Source of the DNA: Spirogloea muscicola
Lineage: Eukaryota; Streptophyta; Zygnematophyceae; Spirogloeales; Spirogloeaceae
DNA: 64,000 nt
Assembly (NCBI GenBank): GCA_009602725.1
Contig: WELB01000067.1
Span: forward strand, 600,048-664,047
Direction of reading: 5' to 3'
Shown in pieces: positions 37,301 through 51,600 of the stretch (positions within the stretch are counted from its first letter, which is position 1; each line of letters begins with the position of its first letter). The notes under the pieces were generated by a model, which did no database searches, was not told the origin of the DNA, and was given only the letters and a program-made list of their open reading frames with translations. The position numbers and the translations under genes are program-made.

Positions 37301-39739
37301 CTCCTTAACATGCAAGCAATCTCCACATAGAGTGACATGACTGCATCTGATGCAGGTCACATCCACTGAAGCAGATTCAATTACCCTTGCTTACATGGAC
37401 CATGCAGTGGACGCAGCTACATGACAGAAAGAACTGGCTTCTGCACAGCCTGGAGTCCAAGCAGAGCTACTGACGTACATGGACTTTGGATGCTGTTTTG
37501 GGATCGATGAAGCCCTTCACGGTGTTCCAGATGAGTTGGAAAGCTGGACCAGTGTTGATGATGAACATGCGATTCAGGCTCTGCTCGGCAGATCACAGAC
37601 AGACAATGGAGCAAGCAGCTTGCTAATGCTCAGCACTCGCCTTCCAGGAATGCTAGTACACCTACTGCACCCAAGACCCAAGGTGCTCTGTCAAAGGGCC
37701 AATGACAAGCCTGCAATGGGTCTGTTGCAAGACTTCGTGTCAGAGAATCATCGGACCTCCGGGTAGTTATCACTGTCAATCTTGCTGACAAGTTTCAGAA
37801 GCTCCCTTGCGCTTCCAGTGAAATGCTTGAGTCCCTGGAAGAATGTGCAAGTAAGATTGCATCAGATTTGTCAAATTGCTACTGCTGGACTATCGTAGAA
37901 TGAAGGTGAAGCAGATACCGTAACCTGAACTGACAGCATCTTATACTGCAAGCGATCTCACACATGCCCAGCTGTGGCACTTGTTCCGTCCAGCTCTTAT
38001 TGTCCAGCTGGATTGTAATGACAAGCTAGCTGCCTCAAACACATCCCTCGAGATTGAGTAAGACGCAGCTTACCAGTCCACTAACATCCAGTACGGTCGT
38101 GGTCTGGTCGATGTGCTTTCCAACTGCCACTGAGCAAGCAGGGAATTTTGTGCTGTACGAGCGCTCAAACTCTTGTACGTGGTACTTTAAGTATCTCTCA
38201 AATGTGGTCAACTTCAAGAGCTTTGGAACATCAACCTTCCCCATCCTCTCAAAGTAAACTGGCCTGCCTTCTCTGTCAACGCCATGGTGGCCCTGAGGGT
38301 AGAACTTCTTGACTTCCTCGAGCTCCTCGAAGACAAAGTCCTGCATGATGTATGACAGCCCCCGTCAGGTCACCGCCTGCAACAAGAACCCAATGCCACG
38401 GACCGCAGATACAAGACATTGGGTGCACACTGTGATGCATCTGAAAGGCACTATCATCAACCCTGCAGATGTGACTAGATCAGATGTCAATCTCTAAAAC
38501 AGCTGAGGCAATGAAGCACAGTGGTGGGCACTAGGTACGACACGGCGCGCTGGGCTTCCTAAAATTAGACGCCATCAAGGACAGAAGCTGAACTGGCCAC
38601 CACGTTCTGCCACTTTCATGCAGATACACTCCACAGCAATCGACACCCATATCCATCACTCTTGGCAGATACCTATTCACAGCAAATACCTACTCGGCCA
38701 TTACCTCCTCAATGTTGTCGGTTCCAAATTCTTCCCTCCACTTGAGCATGTTCATCCACATGTGCTTGGCTTTCTCCATGTCAAACTTCCTTGCCTTCAA
38801 GAACCTAGATATACAGAGCTACATTGTCAGGACTCCCTGACCAGATTCAGGGCAGCTCTTACCTAGCCCAAGCACGCAGGAAAGCGAGCATCCTTCTGCA
38901 ATTTGCGAGGGAGCCGCTTGATGTCACACCATCTTGTTGTGCGGAGGCACCCGACATGCGCTCGACCACCCGTTTGCATGCTGGTTGTGAAGTTGTCGTG
39001 AGTGAGCAATAACAACTACTCAGTTGCCCGATTGTCCGTTTGCTGATTAGGGGGGGGAATGGTGCCTACTTGCAGAAGCACCCCAACCTATTCTATTTCC
39101 TGCAGCAACTTGCGCTTGCATGCTACACTCATCTGGGCTATTCTCCTTGTGCAGCAGGCTCCACACAGAGCGGCCAGAAAGGCAAGGGCAAGAGGTGCAG
39201 AGCTGCCAATCGACTCGAGAGCGTGAGTCGCTCGGCTCCTGGTACGAAGGCCAGAGTACTGTGACTGGAACAGGGGCTTCCCATCGAACCCATCAATGGC
39301 CACTGCAGAGCAGGCGTGAGTAGCCGACACGCCGGGCTGAGCAATGGGGTGGGGAGGAGTGGCACCTGAGGAGCGTGTGGTAGTTGTCGTGTCTGGCGGG
39401 GAGGAGGCTGTCAGCCAGCAGGAGCTTGCGGAAGTCGTCGACCGCCCTCTGCTCCTCCTCGGACCGGAAGTCCTCGATGGCCTGCAGCTTCTTGAGGGCC
39501 TCCCGGCGCTGCTTCTTCTTCTTGAGGGAGTTGGTGCGGAACTTCTTGGCCGCCAGGATGGCCCGCAGCGTGCTCATGCGCGTGCGGCGGCGCGCGTCGT
39601 CGCCGCTGCGGGCGGCGGCCTCGTCCGCCGTGTCGCGCTGCTCCTCCTGCAGCAGCTTGCGCAGCCGGTCCTCGTCCTTGGACTCGCGCCGCTGCAGGCG
39701 CCGCAGGCGCTTGCGCGGCTCCACGTCCTCGGACGCCAT
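34361..39739 (-). CDS. Sec14-like phosphatidylinositol transfer protein (CRAL-TRIO, SFH type)
   Basis: Moves phosphatidylinositol and phosphatidylcholine between membranes and tunes phosphoinositide signalling. Thirteen minus-strand exons: 39739-39366, 38804-38705, 38340-38074, 37834-37757, 37580-37479, 36939-36890, 36733-36631, 36310-36212, 36050-35922, 35800-35458, 35231-34939, 34810-34688, 34519-34361. Phases agree and give 739 residues. The N-terminus is basic ([15 protein letters not shown]). CRAL-TRIO-N shows [16 protein letters not shown]. The lipid-binding domain shows [51 protein letters not shown] and [12 protein letters not shown]. Then come a Ser/acidic linker, a hydrophobic segment ([16 protein letters not shown]) and a C-terminal coiled coil ([25 protein letters not shown]), as in plant Sec14-nodulin proteins. 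The exon ending at 35458 has a GC donor. An unresolved base lies at 39762, just before the start. Confidence 0.93.
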
Positions 39740-39824
39740 GCCGGCGGGCGGCGCCGGGGCGNCGAAGCGAGAAACAGGAAGCGGCGCCTGGTGGGCACGT
39801 GGCGCGGGCCACCCGCTCATCCGA

Positions 39825-39960
39825 GTCTGCCTAGCCGGTGGCTCCGTCAAGAACCCCTGTATGCATCTGGCTGGCTTTCACAGCCGCACTTTCAACATCA
39901 GCAGCCGCAGGCCCGAGCAGCAAAGCCAATGCGGCTGCTGCAGTCGACGGAGTGGCTGCG
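39825..39960 (+). mobile_element. LINE A 3'-tail fragment
   Basis: GTCTGCCTAGCCGGTGGC, CTGGCTGGCTTTCACAGCC and CATCAGCAGCCGCAG reproduce, in order and spacing, the 3' UTR of LINE A at 16590-16672. No coding part of the element is present. Confidence 0.75.
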
Positions 39961-40150
39961 CACACGAAACACACTGCTGCGGCTGATGGCCTGAGAGAGA
40001 GAGAGAGGAGAAGTGCGCGCCCATAGAGAAGAGGGGCTGGCAAAGCCAGCCCAAAAAAAGAATGGACAGTGTCCAAATCCAAAGAGAGGAGCCGGAAAAG
40101 GGACTACACTACAAAACACTGCAGAACATAGAAACGATGCAGAGGAAAGC

Positions 40151-40345
40151 TCAGTACCCACGAGTGAGCAATATCAGGTCTGAGTAGCTCGCTGCCGGGA
40201 AAGAGGCACTCCACCGTGACCCAGAGGCGGCGGCCATAGCACGGCCTGCGCGCGTGTGGACGGCGTGGGCAAGGGAGCGTTGAAGCGATACGGCCAGGCG
40301 CATGCGGAAGACTTGTGCGAGCGAACCGGCAGCGTTGATGCCAGG
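40151..40345 (-). mobile_element. LINE B C-terminal fragment (minus)
   Basis: The minus-strand frame ends with GSLAQVFRMRLAVSLQRS, AVHTRAGRAMAAASG and YSDLILLTRGY followed by a stop. It is the closest of the small pieces to the fragment at 47860-48040. The hairpin tail expected downstream on the minus strand is seen at about 40050-40030. Confidence 0.75.
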
Positions 40346-41127
40346 CATCGCCCCTGGCAGACCTGGAGAGAGAGAGAGCGGCTCGCCTTCTTCCGATGCA
40401 CCAGCAACGGCTGTGAAGAAGTGGCTCTCACAATGAGGGCAAGGGCTGTGAGAAGCCAGCCCGAAAAGAATTGACAAGGTTCGAAGGGGCCAAACTACGA
40501 GCTAAGCAGCGACTGCGGGGCCTGAAGAGGCTATGGCAGAACGGGGGAGGATGGACCACTTAGTAGTTAGCTGTGAGAGGCCGAGCCCAAGGGAGTGCAC
40601 CGCGCCCGACAGGGCCGGCCGGCGCCAGCACGCGGAGGACGAAAGCGCGGCTGTTGCTCACTCGTGGGTACTGCTGAGCTCCCCTCTGCATCGTCGACGT
40701 GTTTTGTTTGTGTTTTGCAGTCCTTTTTCCGGCTCCTCTTTCTTTGGCTTTGGACATTGTCCATTCGTTTAGGGCTGGCTTTCCGGCAGCTAGTCTGTCG
40801 GATTTGAGGCTCCTCACTCGTAACTACTGAGTGGTCCATCCTCCCCCGTTCTGACATGGCATCTTCAGGCCCCTTCGTAGCTGCTTAGCGCCTTTTAGGC
40901 CCCTCCATCATCTGGCCCCTTCGAACCTTTGTCAATTCTTTTTCGGGCTGGCTTTGCACAGCCCTTGCCCCCATTGGGAGTGCCACTTCTTTGTTTGCCA
41001 GCCCATCTTCCCTATGGGCGACCACTCTTCGGCTGTGAGACCAGGGAAGCCAGGTGCAAACCGAGGGCGTTCATGAGCGCACCGGGGGCGTGCTCGAGTT
41101 ACACACCTGCGGAGCCGGGGAGGCCGC

Positions 41128-45043
<3,916 letters not shown>

Positions 45044-46390
45044 GCTGCACGGTGACAGGCGAGAGGCTGCTTGTCGTCAAGCACGTTCCAATGGGCATGC
45101 ATTGATTAGCAATGGTTTTCCAGCCTATCGTTCCTTTCCCCTGGGCCCTTCAATCTGATTAGAAGCTAGTCTTTTGCAACAAGGCAACAAGCTATCAACT
45201 TGGTGCGTCGGTGGGAGGAAGCAGGTCCCTCTGATCAGCAGTAGAGTGCCTCAAAAAGGGCCAACCGACCTCTGACAAGCCTGCCGGAGTATATGGGAAG
45301 CTCGGCATATGACACTGAGAGGCTTTGTTTTTGACGCTGGACTGGCTGTACGACCTAGCAGCTCAGAGCGTGCACCTGGCATCAGTGCTTGTGTTACATG
45401 AGTTCGTTAGATCCGTAGCCTATATGCAATGGTGGACGTCGCATGTGGGGGACTTGCATTGAGCGCAGATCCAGCAGACACAAGGATGAGCAAGCTGCAG
45501 ACCTGGGTTCTAATTCTGAAGAAAGCTGGTAATCCTGCATCCCTAGCAGGACCAGGAGAGCCCGTCGGCCTGAGGGGCTGAATAGGAACTGCAGGAGATG
45601 GGAAGACGGCTGTACGCGAGCCAGAAGATGTGGCCTATGTAAAGAGAACGAGTGGTGATGTGCAAGGGCAGGCGTGAATGCCAGTGTGCACACAAGGAAT
45701 TCTGAAATACATCTGTGTTGTGCGAAGCCGCAGAATGGCAGCTCAGGGCCCACATGTTGATCGAATAACATGGTGAAGCTGTGCATGGGCTGGGTGACTA
45801 CTTCACTCAGCCTTGTGGGCTGAGTCAGCTGGTCATGTGGCCAACAAGGAGGGACGAAAGTGGTCCTTCTTTCTAGATCTTATTTTCCAAAGGGGGCGAG
45901 GGCTGTGAGAAGCCAGCCCAGCGAAAATGTTGGTGATGCTCTGGCACATGAAGCTCCGTGAATTTGAGGCGACCACGCTGCTCCAGTGCGTGCCCCCTGG
46001 CTATGGCTGCCACCCACTGAGTGAGGCCGGCCGGAGCCTGTGCCAGTCTCATCTCTGTGTGCAGCCATGAGCGCATCTGCACCCTAGACGAGGACGGTCT
46101 GGTGGTCCTCAGGAGAAGGGCAAACGCGCAATTGAGGTAGCCGCGGCGGAGGTGGTCGCAGCAGTGCTGCCACCTTCTCTGCTCGGCACAAGCCACTGCG
46201 CGGCCGGCAACGTAAGGTCAACGCTGGGACTTTCACATGCCTCCCATGACGACCACATCGGCAAGGCACATGCTGGCACACCGCCAGGTCGGACGCCCAC
46301 GGATGCGACGGTGATGGCGGGCGTCCATGAGCCTAACACCTCGTTCGTCCATCTCGTCAGTCCCTCACTCACCCGGACGAGGTATTTCGC
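45044..46390. other. helicase 3' flank and hairpin repeat
   Basis: Positions 45044-45880 hold no recognised gene. A GGGCTGGC-class hairpin (minus) is at about 45898-45925. Between 45930 and 46390 the sequence becomes GC-richer and may hold rearranged LINE pieces in either orientation, but none was aligned with confidence. Confidence 0.4.
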
Positions 46391-47262
46391 AGTGCCGTCC
46401 ACCAGCTCCTGGGCCTGCCGCCGCCATGCCTCCAGGGTGTGCGTCAGTGCGAATGTGGCGAGCGAGGGGCCGAGCCTGGGGAGCTGGCCGCTCATGTTCT
46501 GCGCTGTTCCCACGGCAGAGAGCGGACAGCGGCCCACGACCGCCTCCGGGATGCGATGCATGGCATCCTGGTGGTGGCTGGCTTCTCGGTGGCAGCGGAG
46601 AACTCCACCGTCATGCCGCTCCAGCAAAGGGCCGACGGTCTCCACGCACGTCGCGTAGACCTTGTGGCCCTCTCACAAGCCGGCGGGCCACGTCTTCTCC
46701 TGGACGTGGTGACCACAGACGCATACGACCGCTCACACCCAGCCCAATGTGCCATCAAGGCTGGGTATGCGGTCGCCTGCGCCGCTCGAGCTAAGGAGCT
46801 CAAGTACGCTGATCATCCGCGGGAAGACGAGTTCTTCCCGCTGGCTATCGACACGCATGGGGGGTTGGGCGCTCGGTGGCTCGAGCTGCTCAACCAGCTC
46901 GCCCGCCACGCCACGTCCGCCGCTTTTATGGGGGGCCGGTGGACTTTCCTGCAGCCGGCTCGCTAGCGCAGGTGTACCGGATGCGCTTGGCCGTCTCGCT
47001 GCAGAGGTCTATGGCCGCGCGCTGCACCTGCGTGCCGGCAGAGCCCTGGCTGCTGCCTCTGCCTCTGGCCAGGGGACCGACTTCCAGGAGCCTAGCTTCT
47101 CTGACGTGAAGCTGCGTAGCAGGGGTTACCGAGTGATGCGTAGCTGCTTGGTTTCTTGTTGTGCTTGTTCTTCTGAGCGCTTCCCCTTCTCGTACTTTGT
47201 TCCCTCTTTTTTTGGGCTGGCTTTTCCAGCCCCTGTCCTAAATGGGCGAGCCCTATCTTGGC
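46390..47262 (+). mobile_element. LINE B fragment 1 of a head-to-tail array
   Basis: Open from about 46390: LGLPPPCLQGVRQCECG, zinc residues HVLRC, the endonuclease words RRVDLVAL, LLLDVVTTD, KYADHPREDEFFPLAIDTHG, then GSLAQVYRMRLAVSLQRS. A frameshift at about 47010 switches to ALHLRAGRALAAAS and SFSDVKLRSRGY, stop. The tail hairpin GGGCTGGCTTTTCCAGCCC at about 47214 and GGGCGAGCCC at about 47243 end it. The reverse transcriptase part is absent (5'-truncated). Confidence 0.8.
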
Positions 47263-47595
47263 ATATTTGTCGAAGCCGGTTACACTGTGGCGCTGGAGAA
47301 CTCCAGCATCATGCCTCTGACTGCTGGAGCGGACGGCCGCCTCCACACCCGGCGCGCCGATCTCGTCGCTAGCGCGCTCGGCGGGGGGCCTCGGCCACTT
47401 CCAGGACCCTAGCCTCTCTGATTTGCGGCTGCTTAGCAGGGGTTACTGAGTGATTTGTAGCTGCTTTCTTTCTTTGTCTGCTTTGGTTTCTTAGCGCTTC
47501 CTCTGGCTTCCTCTGGCCCCCTTCTCGTTCTTTGTTCATTCTCTTTTGGGCTGGCTTGTCCAGCCCCTATCCTCAATAGGCGAGCCCTTTCTGCT
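47262..47595 (+). mobile_element. LINE B fragment 2 of the array
   Basis: Starts directly after the tail of fragment 1 with IFVEAGYTVALENSSIMPL and RRADLVAS, then by an internal deletion joins the terminal SLSDLRLLSRGY stop at about 47449. Its tail carries the hairpin at about 47547 and AGGCGAGCCC at about 47580. Confidence 0.75.
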
Positions 47596-48320
47596 CATTG
47601 CCGACGTCGTCACAACGGACTCCTTGGATTCCAGGAGCGCAACACGCTCGGCGGAGGAGGCGGGCTACGCCGTCCGCCAAGCGGCCGCCGCAAAGGAGCG
47701 CAAGTACTCAGATCACCCGGTAGGCGACGAGTTTATCCCACTCGCCGTCGACGTACACGGCGCCTTTGGCGCCAAATGGCTGGACCTCCTTCACCGCCTT
47801 GCGCGGCGAGCAGCGGCCCGCCGCGACGGGCAGCAAGGCGAGCAGCCTTGCTTCCATGTCGCCGGGTCCCTCGCCCAAGTTTACCGGATGCGCCTGGCCG
47901 TCTCTTTGCAGCGGTCGCTAGCTTTTGCGGTCCACTTGCGCGCAGGCCGCGCTCTGGCGGCGGCCTCCGGCTTCCGTCAGGGCGACGTCTTTCCGCCTGC
48001 CAGCTACTCAGATTTGCATCTACTGACGAGAGGTTACTGAGAGTTCGCTTACTGCTGTCTCAGTCCTTAGCACTCCGACTCCTTCAGACCTTGTCCATTC
48101 TTTTGGGCTGGCCTCTCTCCCATGTGAGGCTCCTCACTCGTAACTACTAAGTGGTCCATCCTCCCCCATTCTGCCATAGCCTCTTCAGGCCCCGCAGTCG
48201 CTGCTTAGCTCGTAGTTTGGCCCCTTCGAACCTTGTCAATTCTTTTCGGGCTGGCTTCTCACAGCCCTTGCCCCCATTGGGAGAGCCACTTCTTCTTCTC
48301 CCAGCCACCAGTTAATCTGG
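47595..48320 (+). mobile_element. LINE B fragment 3 of the array with tail
   Basis: Starts right after the second tail with IADVVTTDSLDS and stays open to TGA 48040 through KYSDHPVGDEFIPLAVDVHG, GSLAQVYRMRLAVSLQRS and YSDLHLLTRGY. It is the least decayed B piece in the window. A longer tail follows, including hairpins at about 48105 and 48247. Parts of this tail recur at 40500-40985. Confidence 0.8.
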
Positions 48321-48410
48321 CCGCGCTTGCTATCTTTGGGACATGATGAGCCCAACACCTCGTTCGTCCATCTCGTCACGCTGGCCTCGTCTTGGACGAG
48401 CTCACGCCTC

Positions 48411-48475
48411 GGCACTGCCATCGAATGCGGCTGCTGATATTAATAGAGCGGCTGTGAAAGCCACGCGGTGGTGGG
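48411..48475 (-). mobile_element. LINE A 3'-tail fragment (minus)
   Basis: GAATGCGGCTGCTGATATT followed by AGAGCGGCTGTGAAAGCCA is the reverse complement of the LINE A tail. It lies about 140 bp upstream of the start codon of the paladin-like gene. Confidence 0.7.
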
Positions 48476-48607
48476 CATCCGTGACGGGTCGGGGGGGAGG
48501 CGCCACGCGGCGGTGCGGCCCCACGAGGCTCTCCCCTCCTGCCCAGATCCGCATCTCCCCCCCAGGCTCTCGCGTCCCTCGGTCCTGCAGGCGGCCCCGC
48601 CGCGGCC

Positions 48608-51600
48608 ATGGCGCCACCCACGGCGCCGGCGGCGGCGCAGCTGCCGGAGCAGGTGCTGCTGGCGCGGCGCGGCGCCGNCCTCCTCGCCCCCCCCCAGGTC
48701 GACGACCTGCCCATCTACGGCGTCGCCATCCCCACCGTGGAGGGCATCCGCAACGTCCTCCAGTTCGTGGGCACAGCGCGCGACGGCGGCGCCCGCACGC
48801 TCTGGCACAACATGCGGGAAGAGCCCGTGCGTGCCAATAGGCCCACACCTCCTCCGCTCGCTCCCCCTGCCCCGCCTGTCTCCTCGCCTGCGCCCGCCCG
48901 CCCGCCCGGCGCTGCCGGCAGCCGTCTGGCCTGGCTCGGGCTGCTCGCTCTGCGCACGGGACTGGAATGCGGGTCCCTCGGCTCCGGTTTATGGTGCTAC
49001 GTAGCCAGGCCTTGGGCGTGAGATACGCACGCAGCGACTGCAATGCTGGCATGCAGCTGAGTCGTCTATATCGCAGCGTCGTCTGACCCCCGTGGGTGCG
49101 ACCACTCGAGCACCGGCCGAGCTTCGGAGGAAGCGGACTGACTGGCACTATCGTGACCAGGCATTGCTGCTCGTGGAGCTGTTCTGATCCCCTCCTACGT
49201 CCTAGTTGGGCCGCTTCCCAGGTCATCTACATCAATGGGCGGCCCTTCGTGCTGCGGGAGGTGGAAAGACCCTTCTCCAACCTCGAGTACACGGTGCGTC
49301 GGCTGCCAGCCATGGCTCCTCTCTGGTGCAGCTGGGCAATGCAGCACAGTGCACAGGCATGTGGGCACTGGAGTTCACTCCTCGCAATTGCGTCTCGCTT
49401 CGGCTGCCTTGCACCCGCTGCAAACAGGGCATTGACAGGGCAAGGGTGGAAGAGATGGAAAGTCGGCTGAAGCAAGACGTCCTCGACGAGGCAGCAAGGC
49501 ATCCTTTACTCCTCTCAAACCATGATCCGTTTGTTTACACCTGTCTTCTCCGGCTGTATTGTTCGAGCACCGCAGGCACCTTATGTGTTCGTGCTCTCAG
49601 CCGCTTTGCTACTGACAACTCGGCCCTTCCCTTCCCACTTGCTGTAGTGTGATGTTGTCTTCTGAATTGCCACGCACTGCCGCACAATCAGGTACAAGAA
49701 CAAAGTCATGGTCAGCGACGAGCTGCCAGATGGTCAGATGGTAGACCAATGGGAGCCCATCGGGCCAGACTCGGTGCAGACGCCCCTCCAGGTCTGTTCT
49801 GCCAGCGAGCTGCCTCTTCTGAATTGTGGAAGATTGTAGGACATGAGTGCCTTGAGCCTAACGACCGTATATCAAAAAGTGAACTAACCCCACCCCTAGG
49901 GTTCCACCATTACAGGTCTATGAGAGCCTGCAGGCAGAGGGCTACAAAGTGGACTACGAGAGGGTGCCTGTTACAGACGAGAAGTCTCCCAAGGAAAGAG
50001 ACTTTGACTTACTGGTAAGTGTTCCGCCTGGAGCTCCCAAGGTGGTGAGGACTGATGTCTCCTTGAATGACTGTGCTTTGCTCAGTGAGAGGTATCGAGG
50101 TTGGTCAATGAGGTGACCTCTTAAGTACATAAGTCGTGTTGTTCCCATACTGAGCTACCGGAGCTGCTCAGATGAGCAACATTGTTGGCCGCCAACTGCT
50201 ACCAGCTCAATCATAAAATTTGTATCTGCTGGTTCTATCAATGATATGCTTCTCGGTTCTGTAGGTCCACAGACTGGCCCAGGTGGACGTCAACACCCGG
50301 CTGCTCTTCAACTGTCAGATGGGACGGGGCAGAACAACCACTGGCATGGTGGTTGCCACACTCATTCACCTCTGCCAGACGCGCTCTCTGCAGAGCCTGC
50401 CGGCATTTGCAATTGCTCATAGCGAGTCGCCTCGGAAAAGCTTCGCTGCCTCCAAAGATGGCTTTTGGACTGAGGAAGGACACCAGAAGGCTGTTGAGGA
50501 AAACCTGCGCCTGGGGGAGTACAGTGTCATCCGCAGTCTGACGCGTGTCCTCCAGGTCAGCATGCTTACCTTTGAGTGCAGTTCACTCGACTTCACAAAG
50601 TCAGCGGCAGTAGCTAGGAAGGTGGCACTGGTAAGCAAACGGCACTTTGCTTCTCAGAAGTCCTGTCTGTAGCCACTGCAGGTTTGCTGTAAGGGCAGAT
50701 GAGGAGCTTCATACGCCGTGGGCAGCCACCTCCTCACGCAGTCCAGCTGACTCTCATCTCTGATAGGGTGGAGCAGAGAGCAAGCGCGTTGTAGATGCAG
50801 CCATTGACAAGTGCTCCGCTATGCAAGTGAGCCCTTTCCAACTCTCCAGAATTGATGAATGCTGAAGCATAGCAGCCTCTAACCCCATCCCTATGTTTTT
50901 GCAGTTGTGCTCCCCCTGGTTGCTTGGCAGAGATCAGCAAGGTTGCTGCTGTTGTCTTCAGGCAAAGTCATGAAGGCCAAGAGTTCAAGTCCAGCTGATC
51001 AGCAAGCAGTGGTGATGTGGTGTCTGGCAGAATCTTCGAGAGGCCATGCTGGGCTACAGGAATGGCATCCACAGACAGGCCGATGAGAAGAAGAGGGAAG
51101 CTGCTCTCAGCAATTTTGTTGAATACTTGGAGCGTTATTATTTCCTCATCTGTTTCGCCGTATACCTACATACTAATCCCTACAAACTGAAAGGGCAATC
51201 ACCCATTGAAGGTGGTTTTCAGGCCTGGATGAAGGATCGCCCAGAGCTCTACAGCATCTTGCGAAGGTCAGCTATTTATCTGATCAGTTTACTTGTGCTT
51301 GTGGGTGGAAGAGCTGATTGTCGCTCTCATCTTTCATCAACACTCTTCCATGCTAGTACTATCTGAGGTTACTTTGACAGACATGCTGAGTATCTGCAGT
51401 AGCACCTGAGCTACTATCTGACCCGTAGACACATGCTTTGTCAAAATTCAGGCGGTTGTGTCCTCCTGCCTGATATACGTGAAAGCGTTTCCTCTTGGCT
51501 GTCAAGTCCAGGCTGCTCAGGAGAGATCCCATGGGGGCCTTGGATTATAGCAGTGGCCCGTACTGCGTGAGTAGTCCACAGAAAACGCTGCACGTTGTCA

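Larger units (their letters stand above)
39740..41127. repeat. repeat-filled region between divergent Sec14-like and DEAH genes
   Basis: From left to right: GC-rich DNA with N at 39762; a LINE A tail (+) at about 39825-39960; a hairpin repeat at about 40030; a LINE B C-terminus (-) at about 40151-40345; hairpin repeats at about 40443, 40555 and 40953; and a short GC-rich stretch leading into the helicase start codon. If these two genes share a promoter, repeats have been inserted in it. Confidence 0.6.

Noticed and set aside
39344-39994. Plus-strand 200-216 codon frames opposite the Sec14-like first exon
   Set aside because: Antisense shadows of the minus-strand exon 39739-39366, which has the conserved Sec14 N-terminal motif and a phase-matched splice to the next exon.
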